Shown here: positions 34,406-43,626 of the stretch, piece after piece
Layout: every line of letters begins with the position of its first letter
Position numbering within the stretch: position 1 is the first letter of the stretch
Source: Mangrovimicrobium sediminis
Lineage (GTDB): Bacteria; Pseudomonadota; Gammaproteobacteria; Pseudomonadales; Halieaceae
Assembly (NCBI RefSeq): GCF_004745945.1
Contig: NZ_SRLE01000012.1
Location: 248,001-312,000 of the forward strand
DNA: 64,000 nt
Direction of reading: 5' to 3'
Translations under genes and position numbers: made by a program
The notes under the pieces: model-generated
Database searches by the model: none
What the model was told of the DNA's origin: nothing
Seen by the model: the letters and a program-made list of their open reading frames with translations, nothing else

Positions 34406-35428
34406 TTAGAGGTGCTGGCGCCGCCAGCGCTCCACCAGCGCCCGGGTGGCGTCCATCTTCTGGCCGCCCTCCACGCCCAGCGACAGGCAGTTCTCCAGAA
34501 TCTGTACGTTCTGCTCGAGTACCTTGCCGCCGTGGTGAAAGCGGTTGAAGGCGGCGAAGCCCATCGGGGCGGCGTCGCGCTCGGAATCGCGCATCAGCTT
34601 TTCCATGCGCTTGTCGGACATGAACAGCGCCATCAGCTTGCCCTGCAGGCCGTGCTGCTTGAGGCGCATGATCTCGCGCTGGGCCTGGCAGCACAGCCGC
34701 CACAGTTCACGGTCGGCGACCAGGGTGTCCATGTCCGGCCAGCCGGCCAGTTCACAGCTCACCGTGAACGGCGCGAAGGTATTGGTGCTGATGCGGTAGA
34801 TGCCGGTGGGCAGGCTCTTGCAGGTGGCCTCGCCGCTGCCGCTGAATAATTCGATGAAGGCCTTCGCCGGCGCCGCGGGTTTCGAGGTGACGAAGAAGCC
34901 CACGCGGTCCGGGAAGTTGATGTAGGCGATGTCCGCGCTATCGTGCAACTGCGCCTGGTCCGCGCCGGGCTGCGGCGCGCCTTCCTGGCCGACCTGGTAG
35001 GCGAAGATCTTCATGGTGCCCTCGAGCAGCCGCGATGCCGGCAGGCCGGTGGTCTTCTGCACGTGCTGGTACAGGCCGGTGCCCACCGCACAGATCAGCA
35101 GCGTCGCCTTGCCCACCGCCAACGCCGCGCCCAGTGCCCTGAGCGTTTCGGTGCCCTGGGCGCTGCGGCAGGTGGCGCCATCCAGGGTGAGCAGCACGAA
35201 GTCGAACTGGTCGCCGCGCAGTTCCGCGGCATCGGTGAACACCTCGTAGCCGTCGAGTGTTTTCAGGGTCTGCTCGTCGTAGCTGTAGAGGGTCTGCGGG
35301 CGGGTCAGCGCCTCCACCCGGTGCGGGCGCACCAGGAAGCTGAGCTCGGCCCCGCTGCGCCGCAAAAAGTAGCCCGTGGTCAGTCCCAGCGCGCCGGCGC
35401 CGACAATGAGTACGCGATGACCGCTCAT
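34406..35428 (-). CDS. Ketopantoate reductase-like protein (ApbA/PanE family)
   Basis: The 340-residue protein from ATG 35428 starts with a Rossmann NAD(P)-binding motif, VLIVGAGALGLTTGYFLRRSGAE, with the GxGxxG glycines at residues 10 to 15. The ApbA/PanE pattern follows: SFLVRPHRVEAL, then FDFVLLTLDGA. The C-terminal half is helical, as in the PanE C-terminal domain, but diverges from true ketopantoate reductase, which is normally near 300 residues, so I do not call panE. It likely reduces a 2-oxo acid or related carbonyl with NADPH. An in-frame start upstream at 35572 is rejected because the dinucleotide fold begins right after residue 4 from 35428. Confidence 0.82.
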   Translation of the reverse strand: MSGHRVLIVGAGALGLTTGYFLRRSGAELSFLVRPHRVEALTRPQTLYSYDEQTLKTLDGYEVFTDAAELRGDQFDFVLLTLDGATCRSAQGTETLRALGAALAVGKATLLICAVGTGLYQHVQKTTGLPASRLLEGTMKIFAYQVGQEGAPQPGADQAQLHDSADIAYINFPDRVGFFVTSKPAAPAKAFIELFSGSGEATCKSLPTGIYRISTNTFAPFTVSCELAGWPDMDTLVADRELWRLCCQAQREIMRLKQHGLQGKLMALFMSDKRMEKLMRDSERDAAPMGFAAFNRFHHGGKVLEQNVQILENCLSLGVEGGQKMDATRALVERWRRQHL

Positions 35429-35602
35429 GAGATTCCCCTGTCCCCTGCTGTTGTTATGGTGTGCCGGCGTTTGCTGTTGAACGCCGTCGGTGCCTGCCGG
35501 TTGTGTATCCGGCTTGGTAGCTTGTCCGCTGGGCGGGTGATTCCCGGTGCCGCCCGCGGGCCAGCATAGCACAGCGTCGCCGGCCCACGGCCGGCGCTGC
35601 GC

Positions 35603-36106
35603 TCAGTCCTGGCTGGGTTCCTCGACCTGCTCGGGTTCGGGCTCCTGGGCGGAGTCGAGGTAGAGCAGCAGCTCGAAGATGCGGCCGCGCACGTAGATGT
35701 CCGCGTCGCGGGCGTTGTCGTAGGGCAGCGACTGGGTCCAGATGCGGCCCCAGGCGGGCATACCCGCAGGACCGTGGGAGGCGACCGGCTTGCGCCCGTC
35801 GATTACCTCGTAGACATACACCCAGGGAAACTCGCCGCCGTTGCGCCGGGTAAGCTGGGTGAGGTCCGAAGGAGCGATCTCCAGCGCCTTGGCACTGATA
35901 CCGTCGCCGTAACCGAAGGCGCCGTGACAGGTCGAACAGGCATCGACGAAGGTGTTGCGCCCGGCCTGCCAGGCGTCCATGTAGGTACCGCGGTTGGACT
36001 CGCCGATATCGCCGGCGGCCAGTGCCTGGCCTGGCAGCAGCGCGAGTGCGCCGAGCGTGCAGGCTGTGCCCAGCGTGCGGATGATGCGTTGTTGTAGTGT
36101 GGTCAT
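35603..36106 (-). CDS. Secreted cytochrome c family protein
   Basis: The 167-residue protein from ATG 36106 has a signal peptide (cleavage near ALAAG, residues 28 to 32) and a single haem-binding CSTCH at residues 57 to 61. A candidate axial methionine lies in GPAGMPAWGRIW. It is a class I-type monohaem periplasmic cytochrome. The acidic C-terminus (DSAQEPEPEQVEEPSQD) is unusual. It lies just downstream of the RND pump gene (84 bases) but no functional link is evident; it may have its own promoter. Electron partner unknown. Confidence 0.85.
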   Translation of the reverse strand: MTTLQQRIIRTLGTACTLGALALLPGQALAAGDIGESNRGTYMDAWQAGRNTFVDACSTCHGAFGYGDGISAKALEIAPSDLTQLTRRNGGEFPWVYVYEVIDGRKPVASHGPAGMPAWGRIWTQSLPYDNARDADIYVRGRIFELLLYLDSAQEPEPEQVEEPSQD

Positions 36107-36190
36107 CGTTCCCCCTGTAGCCGCGTATCTTCCCCCGGCAGGGAAGATACTGGCATAACCTGTGCGGTTTTCAACTCCCGCCACCGGCCC

Positions 36191-39100
36191 TCAGCCGGTG
36201 GTTGCCGGATCGGGAGACGGGTCGGAAGCCGCCTGCGCCTGTTCGGCGCGGCGGCGGAACGGCAGGTAGAACACCGGCACCACGAACAGGGTGAACAGGG
36301 TGCCCACCAGCATGCCGCAGGTGATCGTGAGGCCGATGCTGAAGCGGCTCGCGGCGCCAGCGCCGGAGGCGATGACCAGCGGCCACACGCCGAGCACGGT
36401 GGCGAAGGTGGTCATGAGAATCGGCCGCAGGCGCATGGAGGCCGCCTGCAGTACCGCCTCGCGGCGCTCCATGCCGTCCTCCGCCAGCTTGTTGGCGAAC
36501 TCGACGATGAGGATGCCGTGCTTGCTGATCAGGCCGATCAGCGTGAGCAGACCGACCTGGGTGTAGATATTCAGCGTGGCGAAGCCCAGGGCCAGCGGTA
36601 CCACGGCGCCGAAGATCGACAGCGGTACGGTGACCAGCACCACCAGCGGGTCGCGGAAGCTGTTGAACTGCGCCGCCAGCATGAGAAAGATCAACACCAG
36701 CGACAGCCCGAACAGAATGGGGAAGGCCGCCGACTCCTGGGTGAACTGGCGCGAGGCGCCGCTGTAGCCGGCGCGGAAACCGGTGGGGGCGATCTCCTGC
36801 AACTGCGTCTCCAGGAACTCGAGGCCGGTGCCCAGGCTGTTGGGCGGCATCATCATGCCCTGGATGGTGGTGCTGTTGAGCTGCTGGTACTGGGTCAGCG
36901 CGTTCGGCTCCACCCGGGTGGCCAGGGAGATCACGCTGGACATCGGCACCAGTTCGTCACTCGACGTGCGCACGTAGTACTTCTCCAGTTCCTCCGGCGT
37001 CAGGCGGAAATCCTTGCCCGCCTGCGGGATCACCTTGTAGCTGCGCCCGGACAGGGTGAAACGGTTGACCTCGGCCTCGCCCAGCATGGTGGCCAGGGTG
37101 AGGCCGATATCCTGCATGGAGATGCCCAGGCGCGCAGCGCGTTCGCGGTCGATCTTCACCTGGATTTCCGGGCGGTTGTAGTCCAGCGTCTGGGTGATGA
37201 ACGCGAACAGGCCCGACTCGCGTGCCCGCTGCAGCAACTGCTCGCCGACCTCGTAGACGCGCTGGTAGTCCGAGGTGGAGGCGACCACGAAACTCACCGG
37301 CAGGCCGGCCTCGGCACCGGGCAGGGCAGCGCCGTTGAAGGTGAACATCTCCATGCCGGCGATCTGGCCCAGCTTCTGCTGCATCTCGGCCTGGATGTCC
37401 GCCTGGCTGCGCTCGCGCTCGCTCCAGGGGTTGAGCATGACGCCGCCGAAGTTGTCGCCGTCGGCGATGACCTGCCAGGAGCGCTGGATGTCGGGCATGG
37501 TCTTCCAGATGTCGACGATCTGCGCCAGGTAGTGGTCCAGGTACTTGAGGTTGGCCTGGGGCGGCGCGCTGCCGATGATCATGAAGCCGCCGGCGTCCTC
37601 CTCCGGCGCCAGCTCGCGCTGGGCCAGGCTGAACAGCACCGGCAGGCTGGCGAGCAGGGAGGCGGCCAGCAGCAGCACCGCGCCGCGGTTGGCCAGGCAC
37701 AGCCGCAGCAGGCGCTGGTAGGCGGCGATCAGCGCCTCGAAGCGGTGGTCCAGCCAGGTGGCGAAGCGACCCTGGTGCTCGACATCCTGCAGCACCCGCG
37801 AGCACATCATCGGGCTCAGGGTCAGCGCCACCACGCCGGAGACCAGTACCGCGCCGGCCAGGGTCAGGGCGAACTCGCTGAACAGGGCGCCGGTAAGCCC
37901 GCCGATAAAGCTGATCGGCGCGTACACCGCCACCAGCGTCAGCGTCATCAGCACCACCGGCAGGGCCACCTCGCGGGCGCCGCGCAGGGCGGCTTCCATG
38001 GGGGTGGCGCCGCCCTCGATGTGCCGGTGCACGTTCTCCACCACCACGATGGCGTCGTCCACCACCAGTCCGATGGCGATGATCATGGCCAGCATGGTCA
38101 GCAGGTTGAGCGAGAAGCCCAGGGCCATGATCAAAAACACCACGCCGATCAGCGACAGCGGGATGGCCGCCAGCGGAATCAGTACCACGCGCGCGGAGCC
38201 CAGGAACAGGAAGATCACCAGCACCACGATCACCGCCGCCTCCAGCAGGGTGCGGCTGACTTCCGCCAGGGCCTCGTCGATGTAGATGCTGCCGTCCCAG
38301 TCGAGTACCAGTTCCATGTCCGCCGGCAGGTCGGCAGCGATGCGCGGCACTGCCTCGTGCACCGCCTTGGAGACCTCCAGCGGGTTGGCGCCGGGGGCGG
38401 GGGAGAGCGCCAGGAACACGGTGTCGCGGCCGCTGGACAGGGACTTCAGCTGCGAGTTCTCGGCGTCCAGTTCGATGTCGGCGACATCGCCCAGGCGCAC
38501 GCGCTCGTCGTCCACTTGGCGCACCACCAGTTCGGCGAAATCGTCGGTGGTTTCCAGGGTGGTGTCAGCGTCCACCGTGACCCGCACCAGGTTGCCCTCG
38601 GTGGCGCCGGCGGGAGCGATGAAGTTGTCGCGCTGGATCGCCTCGCGCACGTCGTTGGCGGTGACCCCGCGGGCGGCCATGCGCACCGGGTCCAGCCACA
38701 CGCGCATGGCCAGCTTGCGCTTGAATATCTGCGCCTGGCCCATGCCGGGCAGGGTGGCCAGCTCCGGGCGCACCGCGCGCTCCAGGTAGTCGGTGATCTG
38801 GTAGGTGGTCATCTGTTTGCTGTAGAACGCGATGTACATCATCGCGTCGCCGCCGAAGGAGCTGGAGACCACCGGGTCCTCGACCTCCCGCGGCAGGTCG
38901 AAGGCGGCCTCGTTGACCTTGGCGATAACCTCGTTGAGCACCTCGGTGCTGTTCTCGCCCAGGCGTACGTGCACGGTGATGTTGGACGAGCCCGCGGTGC
39001 TGTTAGAGGTCATGTAGTCGACGCCGCGGGCGGTGACGATGCGCTCCTGCAGCGGGTCGGTGACGAAGCCCTGTACCGTGGCTGCGCTGGCGCCGGGGTA

Positions 39101-39250
39101 GCTGGTGAACACCTGCACCACGGAAGTCTCCACCTCGGGGTACTCGCGCACGCTGACGTTGAAGATCGACGCGGTACCCAGCACCAGCAGCAGGCAGCTG
39201 ACCACGATGGCCAGCACCGGCCGGCGGATGAAGATATCGGTGAAGTTCAT
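36191..39250 (-). CDS. RND-family efflux pump inner membrane protein (HAE1 type)
   Basis: The 1019-residue protein begins MNFTDIFIRRPVLAIVVSCLL and has the classic RND layout: two sets of helices with large periplasmic loops, and in the fourth helix AIGLVVDDAIVVVENVHRH with the proton-relay aspartate pair. Length and motifs match HAE1 (AcrB/MexF-like) pumps, which export hydrophobic or amphiphilic compounds as part of a tripartite system. The adaptor gene lies 13 bases upstream on the same strand. No outer membrane factor gene is present in the window, so a shared TolC-like channel is likely. The substrate is unknown. Confidence 0.95.
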   Translation of the reverse strand: MNFTDIFIRRPVLAIVVSCLLLVLGTASIFNVSVREYPEVETSVVQVFTSYPGASAATVQGFVTDPLQERIVTARGVDYMTSNSTAGSSNITVHVRLGENSTEVLNEVIAKVNEAAFDLPREVEDPVVSSSFGGDAMMYIAFYSKQMTTYQITDYLERAVRPELATLPGMGQAQIFKRKLAMRVWLDPVRMAARGVTANDVREAIQRDNFIAPAGATEGNLVRVTVDADTTLETTDDFAELVVRQVDDERVRLGDVADIELDAENSQLKSLSSGRDTVFLALSPAPGANPLEVSKAVHEAVPRIAADLPADMELVLDWDGSIYIDEALAEVSRTLLEAAVIVVLVIFLFLGSARVVLIPLAAIPLSLIGVVFLIMALGFSLNLLTMLAMIIAIGLVVDDAIVVVENVHRHIEGGATPMEAALRGAREVALPVVLMTLTLVAVYAPISFIGGLTGALFSEFALTLAGAVLVSGVVALTLSPMMCSRVLQDVEHQGRFATWLDHRFEALIAAYQRLLRLCLANRGAVLLLAASLLASLPVLFSLAQRELAPEEDAGGFMIIGSAPPQANLKYLDHYLAQIVDIWKTMPDIQRSWQVIADGDNFGGVMLNPWSERERSQADIQAEMQQKLGQIAGMEMFTFNGAALPGAEAGLPVSFVVASTSDYQRVYEVGEQLLQRARESGLFAFITQTLDYNRPEIQVKIDRERAARLGISMQDIGLTLATMLGEAEVNRFTLSGRSYKVIPQAGKDFRLTPEELEKYYVRTSSDELVPMSSVISLATRVEPNALTQYQQLNSTTIQGMMMPPNSLGTGLEFLETQLQEIAPTGFRAGYSGASRQFTQESAAFPILFGLSLVLIFLMLAAQFNSFRDPLVVLVTVPLSIFGAVVPLALGFATLNIYTQVGLLTLIGLISKHGILIVEFANKLAEDGMERREAVLQAASMRLRPILMTTFATVLGVWPLVIASGAGAASRFSIGLTITCGMLVGTLFTLFVVPVFYLPFRRRAEQAQAASDPSPDPATTG

Positions 39251-39263
39251 GCTGCGCGACCCG

Positions 39264-40343
39264 CTACTGGGTGAACGGCGCCGGATTTTCCTCCAGCACC
39301 ACCGCGGCGCCGCGGTGCAGTTTGTTCTGCCCCACGCTCACCAGTTGCTCGCCGGCGGCGAGGCCGTCGAGAATCGCCACGCGGCCGTCGCGCACCTGGC
39401 CGGTCTTTACCACCCGCGGGTTGACCACCAGGCCCTTGCCTTCCTTGGCCGGCTCGACGACCCACACCGTATCGCCCTGCAGTGAATAGGTGACGCCGAT
39501 CTCCGGGATGGTGACCACCTCGCGCGGCTGCTGCAGGTCGACGATGATGCGCGCGAACATGCCCGGCAGCAGGCCGTCGCTCTCGTCGAGGCGGGCGCGC
39601 AGGGCGAGGTTGCGGGTACCGGCATCCACCGCAGCGTCCACCGCCACCAGGCTGCCGGTGTAGACGCGCTCGCTGGCGCTGGCCTGCAGGCGCAGCGGCA
39701 GGCCGTTGCGCAGCAGCGGGTAGTAGCGCTCGGGTACGGAGAAGTCCACCTCCAGGGCGGTGAGGTCCTGCAGGGTGGTGATCGGCGTGCCGGACTCGAT
39801 GTAGTCACCGGTCTTCACCTGGATGATGCCGATGGTGCCGGCAAATGGCGCGCTGATGCGCTTGTTGTCCAGGCGTGCCTGGTTCTCTGCCAGCGAGGCG
39901 ATGGCGGCGTCGAGGTCCGCCCGCGAGCGGTCGTACTGGCTCTGCGGCACGGATTTCTGCTTGAGCAGGCTGGCGTCGCGCTCGTACAACTGCTGGGCAA
40001 GCACGAGGTTGGCCTGCAGGCGCTTTTTCTCCGCCTGCTCGACGCTGTCATTGAGGGTGACCAGCAGCTGCCCCTCCTCAACCCGCTGCCCGGACTCGGC
40101 GCCGATGGCGATTATCTCGCCGCTGGTCTCGCTGGCCAGGTTGACGCCGCGCGCCGCGTGCAGGGTGCCCACCGCCTCCAGCGTGGTCGGCCAGGTCTCC
40201 GCGCGCGCCTTGGTGGCGGCCACCGTGATCGGCGGCGGGGTGTAGTCCTGCGCTGCCAGCGCGCTGAATTTGTTGTACAGGTAGCCGCCGATGGCGCCGA
40301 AAATGAGCAGCAGCAGGGCGGCGACGGTGAGGTAGGCGCGCAA
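39264..40343 (-). CDS. RND efflux periplasmic adaptor (membrane fusion protein)
   Basis: The protein of 359 residues has one N-terminal membrane helix (AYLTVAALLLLIFGAIGGYLYN). A lipoyl/hairpin region follows, with VGTLHAARGVNLASETSGEI at about 60 to 80, a coiled-coil hairpin, and ISAPFAGTIGI, then the beta-barrel and membrane-proximal domains. It links the inner membrane pump to an outer membrane channel. No ATG fits; a TTG at 40343 with AAAGGA six bases upstream is the best start. The frame stays open far upstream only because it runs antisense to the patatin gene. Confidence 0.92.
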   Translation of the reverse strand: MRAYLTVAALLLLIFGAIGGYLYNKFSALAAQDYTPPPITVAATKARAETWPTTLEAVGTLHAARGVNLASETSGEIIAIGAESGQRVEEGQLLVTLNDSVEQAEKKRLQANLVLAQQLYERDASLLKQKSVPQSQYDRSRADLDAAIASLAENQARLDNKRISAPFAGTIGIIQVKTGDYIESGTPITTLQDLTALEVDFSVPERYYPLLRNGLPLRLQASASERVYTGSLVAVDAAVDAGTRNLALRARLDESDGLLPGMFARIIVDLQQPREVVTIPEIGVTYSLQGDTVWVVEPAKEGKGLVVNPRVVKTGQVRDGRVAILDGLAAGEQLVSVGQNKLHRGAAVVLEENPAPFTQ

Positions 40344-40523
40344 GGTAGGTCCTTTGTCTCGTTGGATGGGCGGGGAATGCAAGGCAGGTATTTTAGGTGC
40401 AATTCGCGTCGAACGCACGTCCCGGCAAAGCCCCGGCGGGCGTGTGGAAAATGCCTCGAAGGGCTCGCTCCCGTGGTATATTCGAGAAATAGACCGGGCG
40501 AGAGGTGCGACCAGGGGGTGCCG

Positions 40524-42371
40524 GTGATCAAGTCCAGAAAGCTCAAGCAATTGCAAAAACAGATGGACACCGCGGCCAGCTACGAAGAGTGGAAGGAAGC
40601 CGCGCTGGCCCACGACGAGTTGTCCACCGCGCGCCGCTGGCGCCAGATCGACCAGACCAGCCAGTACGACTACGCGCAGATCCGCCTGCGCCTGGACCGC
40701 CTGCGCAGCCTGCGCTCGCGGCAGGACGACATCGGCCTGCTGTTCGCCCTCAACGAGGGCATCCACGGCAATATGGGCGGCATGGGCCGCTCCACCCTGT
40801 ACCGGCGCGCCAAGTTCGGCACCAAGGTGCTGATCGAGCAGTACATCGACGAGATCGACGACGCCCTGCGCTACCTCGCCGAGCTGCCCAAGGAGAAGAT
40901 CGGCGTGCAGGAGAAGCTCGACTTCTTCTACCGCGCGAATATCTGCTTCGGCCGCTCCGGCCTGATGCTCAGCGGCGGCGGGGTGCTCGGTTTCTACCAC
41001 CTCGGCGTGGTCAAGGTGATGCTGCAGCAGGGCCTGTTGCCGCGGGTGATTTCCGGTTCCTCGGCGGGCTCGCTGGTAGCCGGCGTGCTCGGTACCCACT
41101 CGGACAAGGAACTGGAGACGTTCTTCGACGCGCGCAACGTGCACTTCGAGGCCGAGCGCGAGGCCAGTGCGTTCTCGCGCATGTTCTTCGGTGCCAGCCC
41201 GCAGATCGATGTCGGCGACCTGCAGCGCCTGGTGGACCGCATGATCCCGGAGATGACTTTCCAGGAGGCCTACGAGAAAACCGGCCGCCAGATCAGCATC
41301 ACCGTGGCGCCGGCGGAACCGCACCAGCGCTCGCGCCTGCTCAACGCGATCACCTCGCCCAACGTGTATATCCGCTCGGCGGTGATGGCCTCCTGCGCCG
41401 TGCCCGGGGTGTTCCCGCCGGTGGTGCTCACGGCGAAGAACGTACACGGCGAACCCCAGCCCTACCTGCCCACACGCAAGTGGGTGGACGGTTCGATCGC
41501 CGACGACCTGCCGGCCAAGCGGCTGTCGCGCCTGTACAGCACCAACCACTACATCGTCAGCATGGTCAACCCGATCGCCACGCCCTTCGTCGAGAGCAAG
41601 AACAGCCGCAGCCCGGCCTCGCGGGCGCTGCGCGCCTTCGGCGTGGGCATGGGCCGCGAACTGCTCAACCTGTACCGCGGCGTGGTGCAGCAGCAGGGCG
41701 ACAACTGGCCGCGTTTCAACATGGCGATCAACACCCTGCACGCGCTGATCGACCAGGACTACAGCGGCGATATCAACATCCTGCCCAGCTTCCGCTGGTA
41801 CAACCCGATGAAGCTGCTCTCGCACATCTCGGAAAACGACCTGATGGAACTGATGCTCGAGGGCGAGCGCTCCACGTTTTCCAAGGTCGAGACCATGCGC
41901 CTGTGCACCAAGATCAGCCGCACCATGGAGGAGATCCTGCAGCGCTTCGAAAGCGGCGACCTGCGCCCGGAGCCCGAGGAGTACCATCGCCCGCGCGCAT
42001 CCCGCCGCCGCCCGCCGCCCACCCGCGTGGACCGCGAGGCCCTGCGCGAGCAGCGCGTGGAATCCGATGTGGAAGCCGCCCATGCCAAAGCCGCGCGCCG
42101 CAGTGTCGCTGCGCCGGGCAGTGCCGCACCGTCGCCGGCGCCCGCCGGCAAGAGCAAGGCGCCCGCCAGCAAAAACAGGGCCCCCGCCGGCAAGAACAAG
42201 GCGCCCGCCAGCAAAAACAAGGCACCTGCAGGCAAGAAGAAAGCGCCTGTCAGTAAAAAGAAGGTCCCCGCCAGCAAGAAGAAAGCACCTGCCAGCAAGA
42301 AGCCCGCGGCGGCGAGTAAAACCAGGCCCGCAGCCGGCAAGCGCGGTAGCGGTGATCCGCAGGCGGCCTGA
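40524..42371 (+). CDS. Patatin-like phospholipase with DUF3336 and a histone-H1-like repeat tail
   Basis: The 615-residue protein, from GTG 40524 behind a GGGGG site, has an N-terminal DUF3336-type helical domain (1 to about 140). A patatin domain follows with the oxyanion loop GGGVLG at 151 to 156, the nucleophile Ser180 in GSSAG, and the aspartate of the dyad in KWVDGSIADDLP. Related proteins (Tgl3-like) are lipases or phospholipases at the membrane surface. The C-terminus (residues 539 to 594) is eight heptads of the form APA[GS]KxK, which is very basic and low in complexity, like AlgP or histone H1 tails. Such a tail could bind DNA, polyphosphate or acidic lipid; it is odd on a lipase. 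GTG 40518 is an alternative start. Confidence 0.87.
   Translation: MIKSRKLKQLQKQMDTAASYEEWKEAALAHDELSTARRWRQIDQTSQYDYAQIRLRLDRLRSLRSRQDDIGLLFALNEGIHGNMGGMGRSTLYRRAKFGTKVLIEQYIDEIDDALRYLAELPKEKIGVQEKLDFFYRANICFGRSGLMLSGGGVLGFYHLGVVKVMLQQGLLPRVISGSSAGSLVAGVLGTHSDKELETFFDARNVHFEAEREASAFSRMFFGASPQIDVGDLQRLVDRMIPEMTFQEAYEKTGRQISITVAPAEPHQRSRLLNAITSPNVYIRSAVMASCAVPGVFPPVVLTAKNVHGEPQPYLPTRKWVDGSIADDLPAKRLSRLYSTNHYIVSMVNPIATPFVESKNSRSPASRALRAFGVGMGRELLNLYRGVVQQQGDNWPRFNMAINTLHALIDQDYSGDINILPSFRWYNPMKLLSHISENDLMELMLEGERSTFSKVETMRLCTKISRTMEEILQRFESGDLRPEPEEYHRPRASRRRPPPTRVDREALREQRVESDVEAAHAKAARRSVAAPGSAAPSPAPAGKSKAPASKNRAPAGKNKAPASKNKAPAGKKKAPVSKKKVPASKKKAPASKKPAAASKTRPAAGKRGSGDPQAA
42138..42305 (+). 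repeat. Eight 21-bp tandem repeats coding APA[GS]KxK heptads
   Basis: In-frame units begin at 42138, 42159, 42180, 42201, 42222, 42243, 42264 and 42285. Most follow GCG CCC GCC [AG]GC AA[AG] AAx AAG with synonymous drift in later units. The pattern adds strongly basic heptads to the patatin protein and is prone to slippage and copy-number change. Confidence 0.92.
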
Positions 42372-42424
42372 CTGCCGGTGCCACCGGATCAGCTACAATA
42401 ACGAAGACACTGAGGAGACTCGCC

Positions 42425-42853
42425 ATGGGATCACCCAACACCATCAACGACTGCATGCGGCGCAACCCGCTGACCATCGACGTCAAGGCCAATCTGGTGC
42501 AGGCGATCGAGATGATCGTCGAGAACAAGCTCACCGGTCTCACGGTCACCGATGGCGAGGGCAATGCGGTGGGCGTGCTGTCCGAACTGGACTGCATCCG
42601 CGCCTGCCTGACGTCGCTGTACAACGACGGCGACCCGGAGAACGCACTGGTCTCCGAGGTCATGACCACCCAGCTCAATACCTGCGCGCCGGGCGACGGC
42701 ATTATCGAGGTCGCCCAGTCGATGCTCGATACCCGCCAGCGCCGCCGGCCGGTGATCGAGGACGGCAAACTGGTGGGCCAGGTGAGCTCCAAGAATATCC
42801 TCTGGGCGCTGATGGAACACTCGCGCCGCAAGCGGTTTACGCCGCAGAAATAA
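42425..42853 (+). CDS. CBS-domain pair protein
   Basis: The 142-residue protein consists of two CBS domains (about 11 to 66 and 75 to 130), shown by CMRRNPLTIDVKANLVQAIEMIVENKLTGLTVTD and EVMTTQLNTCAPGDGIIEVAQSML with RRRPVIEDGKLVGQVS. CBS pairs bind adenine nucleotides and act as energy or redox sensors, often regulating a partner. The partner is not identifiable here. It lies between the patatin gene and an SDR gene, all on the plus strand. Confidence 0.9.
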   Translation: MGSPNTINDCMRRNPLTIDVKANLVQAIEMIVENKLTGLTVTDGEGNAVGVLSELDCIRACLTSLYNDGDPENALVSEVMTTQLNTCAPGDGIIEVAQSMLDTRQRRRPVIEDGKLVGQVSSKNILWALMEHSRRKRFTPQK

Positions 42854-42877
42854 TCACTGTTGCCGGAGGCCGATGGG

Positions 42878-43612
42878 GTGAGTGAGGTCGCCGTCGTTAC
42901 CGGTGGTGCCAGGCGTATCGGCCGGGCTATCTGCCAGCACCTGCACGCCGCCGGCTACCATATCGCGCTGCACTATCGCAGCTCCGCTGAAGATGCCCGG
43001 GCACTCGCCGACGAACTCAATGCCACGCGCGCGAACAGCTGCACGCTGTTGCGCGCCGACCTGTGCGTCGCCGCCGAGCTGGACGCGCTGGTGGCGGAGC
43101 TGCTGGCGCGCTTCGGCGGTATCGACCTGCTGGTCAACAACGCCTCGGGTTTTGCGCCCACCCCGCTGGAGCAGTGCACGGCGGCGGAGTTCGACGCCAT
43201 GCTGGGCTCCAACCTGCGCGCGCCGTACTTCCTGATCCAGGGGTTGCTGCCTGCCCTGCGCCTGGCCGGGGGCAATGTCGTCAATATTGTCGACACCCAC
43301 GTGCAGCGACCGCTGCCGCAGTTCAATGCCTACGGTGCGGCCAAGGCCGGCCTCGCCTCCCTGACCCGCAGTTTCGCCGTGGAACTGGGCCCGGAGATTC
43401 GCGTCAACGGCGTCGCCCCCGGCGCCATCCTGTGGCCCGAGGAAGACGAGGCCTACGGCGAGGAGGTCCGCGCCAGTACGCTGGCGGCGACCCCACTGCA
43501 ACGCCTGGGTGACCCCGAGGATATCGCCCGGGCAGTGTTGTTCCTGGCGCGCGAAGCGCCCTTCGTCACCGGCCAGATCCTGGCGGTAGACGGGGGGCGC
43601 GGCCTTACCTGA
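42878..43612 (+). CDS. Pteridine reductase-like short-chain dehydrogenase
   Basis: The 244-residue SDR has TGGARRIGRAI at the NADPH-binding site, LVNNASGF (NNAS instead of NNAG) and the catalytic YxxxK in NAYGAAKAG; the usual catalytic serine is replaced at DTHVQRP. TGxARRIG with NNAS is characteristic of pteridine reductases (PTR1/FolM-like), which reduce biopterin or dihydrofolate. GTG 42878 has GGAGG 9 bases upstream; an in-frame TTG at 42860 is less likely. The gene is closely followed by the antiporter gene (14 bases). Substrate not proven. Confidence 0.82.
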   Translation: MSEVAVVTGGARRIGRAICQHLHAAGYHIALHYRSSAEDARALADELNATRANSCTLLRADLCVAAELDALVAELLARFGGIDLLVNNASGFAPTPLEQCTAAEFDAMLGSNLRAPYFLIQGLLPALRLAGGNVVNIVDTHVQRPLPQFNAYGAAKAGLASLTRSFAVELGPEIRVNGVAPGAILWPEEDEAYGEEVRASTLAATPLQRLGDPEDIARAVLFLAREAPFVTGQILAVDGGRGLT

Positions 43613-43626
43613 GCGCGGACCCGCCC

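Noticed and set aside
36518..39274. Open frame of 918 codons on the plus strand
   Set aside because: It is antisense to the RND pump gene; composition is skewed to His/Arg/Gln/Gly with no domain, as expected from GC-rich codons in reverse.
40344..42083. Long 5' extension of the RND adaptor frame
   Set aside because: It runs antisense to the patatin gene; adaptor similarity begins at TTG 40343 with a ribosome binding site.
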